From: Stomoxys calcitrans
Taxonomy: Eukaryota > Arthropoda > Insecta > Diptera > Muscidae
Direction of reading: 5' to 3'
Assembly: GCF_963082655.1 (NCBI RefSeq)
Contig: NC_081554.1
Span: 62,895,820 to 62,959,819 of the forward strand
DNA length: 64,000 nucleotides
Shown: positions 32,585-44,508 of the stretch, one piece after another
Layout: each line of letters starts with the position of its first letter
Position numbering within the stretch: the stretch's first letter is position 1
Translations under genes and position numbers: made by a program
Notes under the pieces: generated by a model
Told to the model about the DNA's origin: nothing
What the model saw: the letters and a program-made list of their open reading frames with translations, nothing else
The model's database searches: none

Positions 32585-33300
32585 GTTTCCCTTTTTTTGA
32601 TTCTACGAAACAAACAAACAAATAGAGTCTCATATAGTCATGGTGGGACATATGCCCTTTTGGGGCGTTTTGGGGGGTGGTCTGACCCCAAACACTTCAA
32701 TGCCAGATTCGTTATCTATTACCGAATACCTTTCATTTAAGCCCCATATTGCTATGGACGACCAATTTGCCTGTTTTTGGACATTTTGGGGCGACATTTA
32801 GTTAGGGCGACTTTCTGGGTACTTGGACCCAATTTTTAATACCATATTCGTATTCTATTCTTCAATACCTTTCATTTGAATCCCATATTGTCCCAATCGG
32901 TTACTTTTATTTTTGGGTAGTACTTTTGGGGTAACGGGGAGGGTCCGACCCCTTCCGATATCAAGAAATTATGAAGCATATTTATTGTTTCTGACCATAT
33001 TTGAGTCCCCTATTGTCATGATCGTCAAAAAAACCTATTTTAAGAGGGTTTGGGGCTGGGGCGGCCCCCCAGGTACTTGGACTCTACTTTTATTATGAAA
33101 TTCGTACTCTACTCTTGAATTCCTTTCATTTGAATCCCATATTGTCCCGATCGGTGCACTTTTATTTTTGGGTAGTACTTTTGGGGTAAGGGGAGGGTGC
33201 GCCCCCCTTCCGATATCAAAAAATTATATGGCCTATGTTTTCTTCGAGACCAACCTACACAATCTGTGCCAAACAAACAAACACAAATTGAGTTTTATAT
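32585..33300 (+). mobile_element. Family D element
   Basis: Units with CATATAGTCATGG, CCCCATATTGCTATGG and CCCATATTGTCC. GTAACGGGGAGGGTCCGACC and a second GTAAGGGGAGGGTGCGCCCC mark two 3'-type blocks about 250 bp apart; the end has AAACAAACAAACACAAATTG. Confidence 0.55.
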
Positions 33301-33989
33301 ATAAGATAATAAAGAAAATTCTGCTATAAATGGCATTCTCGTTTCTCACTCTAATGTTGGAATAGCATGGGCCTCTTTGGCACACTCCACTTCAAAAATG
33401 GCCTATTTGCATCGATATTACGTCCCTGGATAGGTATGTCAAAAAATAAATGCTAATGTAATGGTAATGCTTGGGTGACTTTCTTAAATCATCACAATGA
33501 AGGTAATGTTGTAGATATTTTTCCTAAGGATACAGTAGTTGATTATTTTAAAGGAATTGCCTTAATCTTATATCAGCAATAACACACATAATTTGATCAA
33601 TTATTCAATAAAAATTAAGTTTCTATGCTCTGCTTTCACTGGCGAATGATAAATTGGATTTTTTATCTGTGTTTACTTGAAATTAGTGTTTTAAAGAGTT
33701 TTATCAAATTTGACACATTCAAGATTAGCAGCAAATTTGGCATTACTGTAAAAAGAAATATTTACTGGTTACCATTTGATGAAATTATCAAAACTTTGGG
33801 CAGGTATGTTTATAATACGCTCAGTGTGAATAACAAGTGGGTCATATAGTTTAATATAAGTGAGCGATAGACAATCACACTCGTTTAAACTTTATTTTCC
33901 TACAGGTGTGGCTGAAAATAGTGTGCAAACGCAAAATTTTGGGACCCTAGTGGGTCCAGAGACTGATCCATGGGGCTTCAAAGTTGTTC
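33301..33989. other. Unique AT-rich DNA
   Basis: A 74-codon plus-strand frame (33625-33849) has no recognisable motif. Nothing else is visible. Confidence 0.4.
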
Positions 33990-34231
33990 ACCTCGAGCAT
34001 GTGAGTCTGCCATCAGACTCACTCGGACTCATTGTGATATCATAGGAACAGAAGACGAAAAATGCCTTCTAGTTCCTTCCGATGAACTATGCAGATCGCT
34101 TTAAAAAGCCCAATAACTTGCGAATATTCACATCCGCTAAAACAGACAGTTTCTCAAAGAAATGAAAGCCTAAAGTGGAACTCCTTTTGACTACAAGTGA
34201 GGGACACACAAGCAGAAGGTGTTCTATAGTC

Positions 34232-35190
34232 TCATCTTCTTCGATGTCCTAACAGCTTCCGCAACAGTCGTTGCTGGCAGCCTTCACTGTCAGCATCTTT
34301 TCCGATTAGACAGTGACCTGTCATGAAGGACAAAATGACTGAGATGTCTGTTCTAGCATGTGACAGCAACGCGGTAGACTTCTTCAAGTCTAGATTAGGC
34401 CACATAGTTTTGGAATGTTTTGGAGAGGCTATCACTCATTGCCTTTCGGGCCTGATCCTGAAAGCTTAGCCTACATGTCGCTAGAGGAATACCCACAGAG
34501 TCCAGTTTCCCTGGAATGTGTAAAGTAGTTCCTAGTCTCACAAGCTCGTCCTCTTTACAATTCCCCGGGATATCTCTGTGGGCCGGCACACAGAACAGGT
34601 GAATTTTGAACTGTTCAGCCAACGCGTTGAGAGATCTGCGACAGTCGAGGAAGGTTTTTGTGTTCAGAAATATTGGGTTGCCCAAAAAGTAATTGCGGAT
34701 TTTTTTAGAGAAAGTAAATGCGTTTTTAATAAAACTTAGAATGAACCTTAATCAAATATACTTTTTTTACACTTTTTTTCTAAAGCAAGCTAAAAGTAAC
34801 AGCTGATAACTGACAGAAGAAAGAATGCAACTACAGAGTCACAAGCTGTGAAAAAATTTGTCAACGACGGCTATATGAAAAATCCGCAATTACTTTTTGG
34901 GCAACCCTACGTTCTTTAGGGATTTAGTGGCTGCCTGGCTGTCTAAGAAGATATTAATGCCAATCGTTGTTATGGCATTATATCTACGCCATTCCACTTC
35001 CTTAATTGCAAAGATTTCTTCTTGATACGCACTGCAGTGATCGGATAACCTTTTCAATGTAACCAGTTCTAGGTCTTTAGAGTACACCCCAAAGCCCTCC
35101 TGGTCTTCTAGTGTGGAACCATCCGTATAGAAATCTATGTAACTTCTATTACCAGGAATATCGTAGTTCCAACCGGTTTTATCAACAATA
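34232..35190 (-). pseudogene. LINE-B RNase H and C-terminal domain, MITE-disrupted
   Basis: From 35087: ELVTLKRLSDHC, YQEEIFAIKEVEW (catalytic Glu region) and INIFLDSQAATKSL (catalytic Asp). The MITE at 34673-34907 then interrupts. Reading resumes at about 34670 with LDCRRSLNALAEQFKIHLFC and VPAHRDIPGNCKEDELVRLG, the last acidic block; the usual GH is AH. The two parts are open but cannot be joined in a transcript that keeps the MITE. A downstream frame, TDISVILSFMTGHCLIGKDA (from about 34365), begins the C-terminal domain. Confidence 0.7.
34673..34907 (+). mobile_element. Mariner MITE, copy 4, inside LINE-B RNase H
   Basis: 235 bp, TA on both sides (34671-34672 and 34908-34909); the right end lacks the last AA. 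The equivalent undisturbed site in the long LINE-B is TA at 60663-60664. Confidence 0.9.
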
Positions 35191-35300
35191 GTGGTACAGT
35201 ACTTTTAAAGAAAAAGTGGCTCAGGTAGGGTGTAATCCACACTGCCTGGAACACCACATATTGCATTAAGGATAACACAGTGTCCGTAGCCGCCACATGA

Positions 35301-36240
35301 TTAAAGAGAAAGCTCCCTTAACCTCGCGGCAGTGGTAGGTGCAATTTGTCTATCCACAATGTCCAGAGGCATTAGGTGTAGCATTAAATTCAGTGCATCA
35401 GATGGTGTCGTCCTCAGTGCGGCTGTGATGCACAAGCAAGCCATCCTTTGGATCCGGTTGAGTATTGAGCAGTAGGTGGACTTTTGAAGCGCCGTCCACC
35501 AGACCACAACACTATAAAGCATTATAGGTGTGATAACCGAGGTATATACCCAATGCATGATACGCGGTCTAAACGCCCCAACTTTAACCAATGGTGTATA
35601 GGGCAAGAGTTGCTTCTCTTGCCCTTTCCAAAAGTTGGATTTGAAGTTAAATTTCCTGTCCATCAAAACACCCAGGTATTTTGCACTGTCTGTTAATGGA
35701 ACATTCTCCCCTACCAAGGTGCCAGGTGCTACTGTAGGCAAGTTTTACAGTATTTTCTATCAAAATGCGGCGCAGGTAGGGTGTAATCCACACCGCCTGG
35801 AACTTAGGACATTGTATCCAGGATAACACAGAGTCCGTAGCCGCCACATGATCAAACAGAAAGCTCCCTTAACCTCACGGCAGTGGTAGGTGCAATTTGT
35901 CTATCCACAATGTCCAGAGGCATTAGATGAAGCATTTAATTCAGTGCATCAGATGGTGTCGTCCTCAGTGCGGCTGTGATGCATAAACAAGCCATCCTTT
36001 GGATCCGGTTGAGTATTGAGCAGTAGGTGGACTTTTGAAGCGCCGTCCACCAGACCACAACACCATATAGCATAATAGGTATGACGGTGTATCGGGCAAG
36101 AAATGATTTTCTTGCCCTTTTCAAAATGTTGGATTTGAAGTTCAATTTCCTGTCCAGCAGAACACCCAGATATTTTGCGTTATCTGTAAATGGAACATTC
36201 TCTCCTCCCAAGGAGACAGGTGCCACTGTAGGTAACTTTT
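35301..36240 (-). pseudogene. LINE-B RT thumb segment, tandemly duplicated
   Basis: Copy at 35741-35301: GENVPLTDSAKYLGVLMDRK, then MHWVYTSVITPIMLYSVVVW, STYCSILNRIQRMACLCIT and LHLMPLDIVDRQIAPTTAA. The other copy, 36226-35936, has the same blocks but lost the KVGAFRPRIMHWVYTSV part. The joint between them reads AAACTTGCCTACAGT on the minus strand, as at the matching joint near 59750. Confidence 0.8.
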
Positions 36241-36261
36241 ATCTCCTCATGAAGAGAACTA

Positions 36262-36790
36262 ATATTAGAATCGGCATATCCGTCTATATGGCAGCTATAT
36301 CTAAATATACTCCCATCTGATCCAAATTTGGGTCGAATGGCGGGAGGCTTAAAACAACTTACTGTTAAAATTTCGGCGAAATCGGGTAAAAAATGAAGTT
36401 TTTATGGGCTTCAGACTCTTTATCGGCAGATCGGTCTTTATGGCAGCTATATCTAAATTAAGTCCCATCTGAACCACATTTGGATTAGGCAAAATTTCAG
36501 CGAAATCGGGTAATATATATGGCATTAATGGGCTTAAGACCCTAAATCAGCAGATCGGTCTTTATTGCAGTTTTATGTAAATATGGTCCCATATGGACCA
36601 TATTCGGGTAGGATGAGTGAGGATTAAAACAACTCATTGTTTTAAATTTCAGCCATATCGGGTAATAAATGCAGCTTTTATGCACTTAAGACCTTAAATC
36701 GGAAGTTGAATCTATATGGGACCTATTCCAAAACGTGGGCTTTTATGGTCCATTTTTGGTCCTAAATCTTCTATAATAATAAACAACATC
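36262..36790 (+). mobile_element. INE-B fragment
   Basis: ATATGGCAGCTATATCTAAA, TTGGGTCGAATGGCGGGAGG and CAGATCGGTCTTTATGGCAG are INE-B units. No head and no terminal GGGTATA. Confidence 0.6.
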
Positions 36791-37242
36791 TGTGCCATGT
36801 TTTATCTACCTCCACCTAGGTTAACTCCCTCTATTTTTGGCCAACTGTACTATGAAATCACGAGTCTGTGTACAATAGCTGTTGGGTCTTTGGAGTCAAT
36901 TCTTAGCCTACTCCCGGCCTCTGGATCTGCCGCTCCACTGGAAACAGACGCAGATCATTGACTGACTAGTTGATAACACTATCGTAGCCATCCATGAGTG
37001 ATATGTTCACCGAAAATAACTACCTACACAGAAGAAAATATCTCGAAAGTTTTTTCAATTAAAAATTTTATTGAAAACAAAAATATTTGCAATTAAAAAA
37101 TTAATTGAACCAATAATTTTTTTGATTGAATGCGTATTTTATTTTTTTTTTTTTTTGAATTACGATCGTGATTGAAATTTATGGAATGTTCAATTAATAA
37201 ATTAATTGATTCAATCTTTTTAATTGAATCTGAACTCTTTTA
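36791..37242. other. Spacer with AATTAATTGA-rich stretch
   Basis: 36800-37020 is unique. 37040-37230 is very AT-rich with many short ATTAATTGAA/TTCAATTAA dyads; it may be a decayed terminal part of a transposon, but no ends are clear. Confidence 0.4.
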
Positions 37243-38197
37243 ATACCCTCCACCATGGGGTATACTAATTTCGTCATTCTGTTTGTAACACCTCGAAATA
37301 TCCGTCTAAGGCCCCATCAAGTATATATATTCTTTATTGTCATGACATTCTTAGTCGATCTAGCCATGTCCGTCCGCCTGTCCGTCCGCCTGTCCGTCCG
37401 TCCGTCCGTCTGGCTGTCGAAAGCACGCCAACTTTCGAAGGAGTAAAGATAGCCGCTTGAAATTTTGCACAAATACTTCTTATAAGTGTTGGTCAGGTGG
37501 GATTGTAAATGGGCCAAATCGGTCTACGTTATGATATAGCTGCCATATAAACCGATCTTGGGTTTCTTGATTTCTTAAGCCTCTAAAGAGCGCAATTCTC
37601 GTCCGATTTGACTGAAATTTTGCACGTAGTGTTTTGATATCACTTCCAACAACTGTTCTAAGTATGTTTCAAATCCGTGCTTAACCTGGTATAGGTGCCA
37701 TATAAACCGATCTGGGATCTTGACTTCTTAACCCGCTGGAGGGCGCAATTCTGATCATGAGTATGGTTCAAATCGGTTTATAACCTGATATGGCTGCCAT
37801 ATAAGCCGATGTGGGGTCTTGACTTCTTGAGCTTTTAGAAGGCGCAATTCTTATCCGATTTAGCTGTAATTTTACACGTTGTGTTTTGGTATCACTTCCA
37901 ATATTTGTGCGAAGTATTGTTCAAATGGGTTCATAGCCTTGTATAGGTGCTATATAAACCGATCTTGGATCTTGAATTCTTGAGCCACTAAAGGGCGCAA
38001 TTCTCATCCGATTTAGCTAAAATTTTGCATGAGGTGTTTTGATATGAATTCCAAAAACTGTGATGAGTATGCCGTAAATCGGTAGACAACCTGATATAGC
38101 TGCCATATAAACCGATTTGGGATCTTGACTTCTTGAGCCTCTAGAGAGAGCAATTCTCATCCGATTTGACACAAATTTTGTATAACGGCTTCTCCCA
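37243..38197 (-). mobile_element. INE-A, reverse, headless
   Basis: Terminus and tail (37243-37440, with GTCCGTCCGTCCGTC), then units at 37539, 37694, 37793, 37946 and 38099. Steps are 155, 99, 153 and 153, so one unit lost 54 bp. The element breaks off near 38197 without a head. Confidence 0.75.
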
Positions 38198-38457
38198 TCG
38201 ACTTCATCGCCAGATTAACCCGTTGTCACCTCAGTGCACAAAACACTGCTGCGACAACAACAACAAATCTCTGGGGCACCCCTCCCCCACACACAAACAT
38301 TTTTGGGGAACCTCAGCGTGGAGTTTTTGTATATACAGGTGGTTAAGGACCTTTGCCATGTTCCAGGTTCAAAACTGCGTATTAAATAGAGAAATTAATT
38401 GGAATTTAAATAATAATCTCATGAATTACTTTGTTGCCCCATATCAAAATCATTTTT

Positions 38458-39835
38458 ATACCCACCACCGAAGGATGAGGGTATATTCATTTTGTACTTC
38501 CGTTTGCAAGACATCGAAATATCCATTTCCGACCCTATATCAGCGTAAAAATCGAAGACGATCTAGCCATGTCCGTCCGTCTGCCCGTCTGTCTGTTGAA
38601 ATCACACTACAGTCTTTAAAAATAGAGATATTGAGCTGAAATTTGGCACAGTTTTTTTTTTTGTCCATAAGCAGGTTAAGTTCAAAGATGGGCTATATCG
38701 GACTATATCTTGATATAGCCCCCATATAGACCGATCCTCCGATTTAGGGTCTTAGACCCATAAAAGCCACATTATTATCCGATTTTAGTGAAATTTGGGA
38801 CAGTGAGTTGTGTTAGGCCCTTCGACAGCCTTCGTCAACTTGGCTCAGATCGGTCCAGATTTGGATATAACTACCATACAGACCGATCCTCCGATTTAGG
38901 TTAATAGACCCATAAAAGCCACATTTATTATCCGATTTTGCTGAAATTCGGGACAGTGAGTTAAGTTAAGCCCATTGACATACTTCTGCCATATGGCACA
39001 GATCGGTCTAGATTTAGATATAGCTGCCATATAGACCGATATCTCGATTTAAGGTCTTGGGCCCATAAAAGGCGCATTTGTTGTCCGATATCGGCGAAAT
39101 TTGGGACAGTGAGTTGTGTTAGTCCCTTCGACATCCTTCTTCAATTTGGCCTAGATCGGTCTAGATGTGGATATAGCTGACATATAGACCGATCCGCCTA
39201 TTTAGGGTCTTAAGGCCATAAAAGCCACACTTATTATCCGATTTTGCTGAAAATCAGGACAGTGCGTTTCATTAGGCCACCTCGACATCTTTCTTCATTT
39301 TGGCCCAGATCAGTCCAGATTGGGATGTAGCTGCCATATAGACCAATCTCTCGATTTAAGGCTTTGGGGCCATAAAAGGTGCATTTATTATCCGATTTCG
39401 CCGAAATACGGGACAGTGAGTTGTGTTAGGCTCTTTGACATTTTTCTGCAACTTGGCCCAAATCGGTTCAGATATGGATATAGCTGCCATATCGACACAT
39501 ATCTCGATTTAAAGTCTTGGGCCCATAAAAGGCGCATTTATAATCCGATTTCACTGAAATTTGACACAGTGACTTATATTAGGCTTTTCGAGATCTGCGT
39601 CGCATATGGTTTAGATCGGTGTAGTTTTAGATATAGCTACTACAAAGACCAATACTTTGTTATACACAATTAAACAATGAGTTGTACTTATTAGTATTTT
39701 GTCCAAATCGGAACCTATTTCGTTATAACTGCTATGCAAATTTCACCTGATTTTGATGAAAGGTGGTTTTCATATATTCTCGAGGTGGTGGGTATCCAAA
39801 ATTCAGCCCGAACTTAACGCCTTTGTACTTGGTTT
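38458..39835 (-). mobile_element. INE-B, nearly complete, reverse
   Basis: From the terminus (TACCCACCACCGAAGG at 38459) to a head (AAGTACAAAGGCGTTAAG, GGGCTGAATTTTGG) at 39835. The landmark lies at 38718, 38870, 39023, 39176, 39330, 39483 and 39636: steps of 152, 153, 153, 154, 153 and 153. Confidence 0.8.
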
Positions 39836-41702
39836 GTTTTCAACTTTAAATTTAACTTTCTTCGCTTTTCTTGTTTCAACATTCCGTTTTTCCTATCATT
39901 CATCACCTAAAGTGAGTAATTTTCAGCCTATAAAACAATATAATTTCGGAAATTTGTCATTTTGTGACATATGACCCCATACTAAATTTGATTTTTTGGT
40001 CTCACAGATTGTTAAATTCTCATTTAGTAGTTACATTATCTTAACACTCTCATCACAAGGATGACAGTAGATCCATGATTGTGAATATACCAAAATTGAG
40101 GGGCTGTAATGTGTGTCGTTTGGATGTTTAGCCAATAAATTTCTATTATATCCCACTGTGCACTTGTTTTCCCTAAACCCTCCTATCAGGGGTGTAACTC
40201 TTTTACACAACTCTGTTAGTGAATCCAAAAGGTAGTCTATTTGAAAAGCATTAACTCAGAAACGTAGAATAGTTATTGTTGTACAGATACAAATGTGATA
40301 AGATAATCCACCACAAACACTACCATCCTCGGTGCAGATGGGAAGTTTCTCTGTTTTGCTCACTCCGCACACTCACTCCCTCATGCTGCGATTGTGTGTT
40401 GGGTTGTTCAAATACAATTATCAAAATACAAATATAGCTGTGCCATGCATGTACTCCCATAAATCATTTGATAAAGTTTGTAATGTGTGAGAAGATCTCA
40501 AATTAATGAACATTTATTTTTGCTCTCATTTCGAATATACACACACACAAATGTGAAATATACACATCTACAATATCATCTGGTATATATGTATTTCAAT
40601 ATATTGCAATGTTTTTTTTTTTTTGCAATTATGTTTTCCTATTTTGTCGAGTTGGTGAATGGAGATGACTTTGTTTTTTTATTTCTGATTTCATTTTTAT
40701 TATTTTCACTCATTTGTGAAATATGAGAATGCTGATAGTGAAGGTACACACCATGCCAAGGATACACAATGGCCATCCAACAGAATCAAAATTACACAAA
40801 TCACAACAAAATCGTAATCGTACCGAACGAACCGAACCGTGGGGTTTTCCAGAGCGGTGTGGTGCAAACAAAAAGGCGCGCTGAGTAGAACGGATGGAAC
40901 AGAATACAAAAATGATATTAAAAACGTACAACGACGAAGCGTCTGACCAAAAACAGTGATATCCGTTCGATAATGACAATAAATATAAACTAAACTTTAT
41001 AAGTTCAATAAATACAATATCCACCAAAGGGATATATCAACGCCGGCATGCGGCAATTCACACACATGTGTACGAGGAGTTGGTGTATGCATGATTGTAG
41101 TACACTTTTAATGGTCACTCAGTCACCAAGTATCACCATACATACGTACGCCGTATGCAGAAGGCCCAAAGACATACACACAAACACACATTCTTCCATA
41201 TATGATAGTTTCCATGTCTACTCGTCCCACTATCTGTCTGTCACTTTGTCTGTCTGTCTGTCTGTCTTTGCATTTATTTGTCCTTTTATTGTTCATTGTG
41301 TAGTTTAGTAGGTGTATGTGTGTGAGTAAACACATACACTCACTTTTTCTATAGAACACCAGCGCATTATTATTTGTTATTATTATGGTTATAACAGGAG
41401 CAACTAAATCACCGACAGAATCGGAAATACTCGGACCATAGCTCTGTGGATAATCAAAACAAGTCTCATACACAAACACATTGATGCATTCGAAAAATTA
41501 TTTACAGTGTTGCCGATAGTCAGTGAAAACGGCTGAAAGCAAAAGCAAAAGAAAAACTGTTAAAAAATATAACAACCATAGGAGACCACCGTGGCGCATA
41601 GGCTAGTATTTCCACTTATGATGCCGAGTTATGGGTATGTATAACTTCTGTAGCAAATGGTGATAGTCTGCGCCACGACTGACCGAATACTGATGTTGAG
41701 TG
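39836..41702. other. Unique AT-rich DNA, no gene recognised
   Basis: Low-copy sequence with a poly-T run at about 40612 and a TCTG microsatellite at 41234. Short frames are AT-rich and hydrophobic without motifs. Possibly intronic or intergenic. Confidence 0.45.
41234..41268 (+). repeat. (TCTG)n microsatellite, imperfect
   Basis: Eight TCTG units interrupted once by TCACTTTG. Confidence 0.8.
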
Positions 41703-41813
41703 TTGGGTTAGGTTAGGTTAGATTGAAAAGAGGGTGCGGATATTAATTCGCCCCATGCCACTATGGACATACACCTAAGACAGTAATCGGCTTGTTGTGT
41801 GCTCTAAATACTA
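41703..41813 (-). mobile_element. LINE-A 3' end
   Basis: On the minus strand it reads ACAACAAGCCGATTACTG, GTGTATGTCCATAGTGGC and ATTAATATCCGCACCC, matching 14810-14885, and ends in CCTAA repeats (TTAGGTTAGGTTAG on the plus strand, 41708-41721). Only about 110 bp of the element was copied, as expected of 5' truncation. Confidence 0.8.
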
Positions 41814-43805
41814 AACAAGTAAAAGCGTGCTAGTTCGGCCGGGCCGAATCATATATACCCTCCACCAAGGATCGCATTTGTCGAGTTCTTTTCCCAGCAT
41901 CTCTTCTTAGACAAAAAAGGATACAAGAAAAGATTTGCTTTGCTATAAAAGCGATATCAAGATATGGTCCGGTTTGGACCACAATTAAATTATATGTTGG
42001 AGATCTGTGTAAAATGTCAGCCAATTTGAATAAGGATTGCGCCCTTTGGGGGCTCAAGAAGTAAAATAGGGAGATCGATTTATATGGGAGCCATATCAGG
42101 CTATACACCAATTCAGACCATAAAAAAACACGTATGTTGATGGTCATGAGAGGATTTGTCGCACAAAATTTCAGGCAAATCGGATAATAAATGCAACCTC
42201 TAGAGGCTCAAGAAGTCAATATCCCAGATCGGTTTATGTGGCAGCTATATCAGGTTATGAACCTATTTGAACCTTAATTGACACAGTTGTTGAAAGTAAG
42301 AATAAAATACGTCATGCAAAATTTCAGCCAAATCGGATAGGAATTGCGCTCAAGAAGTCAAGACCCAAGATCGGTTTATATGACATCTTTATCAGGTTAT
42401 GAACCGATTTGAACCATACTTGCCATTGTTATTGGATATCATAACAAAATACTTCGTGCAAAAATTCATTCAAATCGGATAAGAATTGCGCCCTCTAGAG
42501 GCTAAAGAAGTCAAGACCCAAGATCGGTTTATATGACAGCTATATCGGGTTATGGACCGATTTGAACAACAGTTGGCACAGTTGTTGGATATCATAACAA
42601 AATACGTCGTGGAAAATTTCAGTCACATCGGACGAGAATTGCGCACTCTAGAGGCTCAAGAAGTCAAGACCCAAGATCGGTTCACATGGCAGCTATATCA
42701 GTTTATGGACCGATTTGAACCATACTTGGCACAGTTGTTGGATATCATAACAAAACACTTAGTGCAAAATTTCATTAAAATCGGATAAGAATTGCGCCCT
42801 CTAGAGGCTCAAGAAGTAAAGACCCAAGATCGATTTATTGGGTTGCCCAAAAAGTAATTGCGGATTTTTGAAAAGAAAGTAAATGCATTTTTAATAAAAC
42901 TTAGAATGAACTTTAATCAAATATACTTTTTTTACACTTTTTTTCTAAAGCAAGCTAAAAGTAACAGCTGATAACTGACAGAAGAAAGAATGCAATAACA
43001 GAGTCACAAGCTGTGAAAAAATTTGTCAACGCCGACTATATGAAAAATCCGCAATTACTTTTTGGGCATCCCAATATATGGCAGGTATATCAGGTAATGG
43101 ACCGATTTGAATCATATTCAGCGCAGTTGTAAGAAGTGATATCAAAAAACCCAACGTGCAAAATTTCAGTCAAATCGGATAAGAATTGCGCCCTCTAGAA
43201 ACCCAAGATCGGTTTATATGACAGCTACATCACATTATGAACCGATTTGAACATTACTTAGCACAGTTGTTGGATATCACAACAAAACAAGTCGTGCAAA
43301 ATTTCATTCCTATCGGATAAGAATTGCGCACTCTAGAGGCTCAAGAAGTCAAGACCCAAGATCGGTTTACATGGCAGCTATATCGGTTTATGGACGGATT
43401 TGAATAATATTTAGCGCAGTTATTAGAAGTAATACCAAAACACCACGTGCAAAATTTCAGTCAAATCGGACGAGAATTGCGCCCTCTAGAAACCCAGGAA
43501 GTCAAAACCCAAGATCGGTTTATATGGTGGCTATATCAAAACATGGACGGATATGGCCCATTTTCAATCACAACCGACCTACACTAATAAGAAGTATTTG
43601 TGCGAAATTTCAAGAGGCTAGCTTTACTCCTTCAAAAGTTAGCGAGCTTTCGACAGACCGACAGACGGACGGACATGGCTAGATCGACATAAAATGTCAC
43701 GACGATCAATATATATACTCTATGGGGTCTCGGACGAATATTTTTTTGAGTAGTTACAAACAGAATGACGAAATTAGTATACCCCCATCTTATGGTGGAG
43801 GGTAC
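41814..43805 (+). mobile_element. INE-A, long copy with a MITE
   Basis: Head (AACAAGTAAAAGCGTGC, TTCGGCCGGGCCGAA), about nine units and full tail. The GGTTTATA landmark is at 42373, 42526, 42679 and 42832 (153 each) before the MITE at 42838 breaks the next core. Downstream units are partly deleted (CCCTCTAGAAACCCAAG). Confidence 0.85.
42838..43074 (+). mobile_element. Mariner MITE, copy 5
   Basis: 237 bp, TA on both sides (42836-42837 and 43075-43076), same orientation as copies 3 and 4. It sits in the GATCGGTTTATATGG core of an INE-A unit. Confidence 0.9.
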
Positions 43806-43950
43806 AGAAAGTAATCTCGAAAAAGAAAATCTAAGTTATGAATTTCGTGTTGCTTCGTGCTGTTTTCCATACCACTCTCCTAAGTTGGTTCATGTCTGGT
43901 ATTGTATCCCCACCTATGTGCCGGTATCTGTTAGCCACGAAAGTGTTAGT
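43806..43950 (-). mobile_element. LINE-A-like 3' region scrap
   Basis: TCCTAAGTTGGTTCATGTCTG and ATCCCCACCTATGTGCCGG (in parts) match the minus-strand C-terminal coding end of LINE-A, as at 22700 and 48350. Preceded by TCTCGAAAAAGAAAATCTAAG, also found at 48270. Confidence 0.55.
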
Positions 43951-44508
43951 GAATATGGATGTGTTTTCCGACTTGTCTTAACCGAATTCTGGAATAAAAT
44001 TCTCTAGAACTCGGATTTACTTTCAGACTTTCCTTATCGAACTCCAACGGAATTCTGAAAGAATTAGTATAGAATGCGAATGTGTTTTCCGAGGGTTCAA
44101 ATTGCAAATTTGCTCCTTAACATTCCATTTAGGATCTCCTTTTTATAGCCGAGTCCGGACGGGGCGCCAACACCTCTTTGGGGAGAAGTGTTTACAAGGC
44201 ATAGTACATTGTAAATGTTGCTGGACATATGCGGCGATAATCACGACTGAAAATTTTGTCAAATGTTCTCGTCAGGATTCGAACCTAGTCACTCAACAAA
44301 AATATGCAAAAAAGCAAGCATCAAAAAGGACAAAAACATTCGACAACGAATTCAGACATCGTTCAGAATACCTTCTGAACTGTCGTGAAAAGATTTTTGC
44401 AAATACGAAGAACCTTTTGAACTTTCACAATAAAAACATCCGTCACGGAATTCAGACATCGTTCAGAATTCCTTCCGAACTATCGGAAGAAGAGTTAAAA
44501 CAAGTAAA
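43951..44508. repeat. Degenerate CAGAATTC-type dyad repeats around a SINE
   Basis: GATGTGTTTTCCGA occurs at about 43960 and again near 44077. After the SINE, GAATTCAGACATCGTTCAGAA occurs (in parts) at about 44350 and 44450, about 104 bp apart. Similar GAATTC/TTCAGA wording is at 46880-47000. It may be a decayed fold-back element; not identified. Confidence 0.35.
44101..44292 (-). mobile_element. tRNA-derived SINE, degraded
   Basis: TTTTATAGCCGAGTCCGGAC, CACCTCTTTGGGGAGAAG and the B box complement GGATTCGAACC identify it. The 5' head is cut after the B box. Confidence 0.65.

Larger units (their letters stand above)
33990..36240 (-). mobile_element. LINE-B copy, 5'-truncated, reverse
   Basis: Read from 36240 down: an RT thumb segment (36226-35936), a second copy of it (35741-35301), RNase H (about 35180-34400, split by a MITE), a C-terminal domain (about 34400-34190) and a 3' UTR ending near AGTGAGTCTGATGGCAGACT. 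The 5' break at about 36240 lies close to the breakpoint that joins the two thumb copies, so a third copy may have been truncated. Same family as 54955-61375. Confidence 0.8.

Noticed and set aside
35484..35826. Plus-strand frames opposite LINE-B
   Set aside because: They are antisense shadows of the RT thumb segment.
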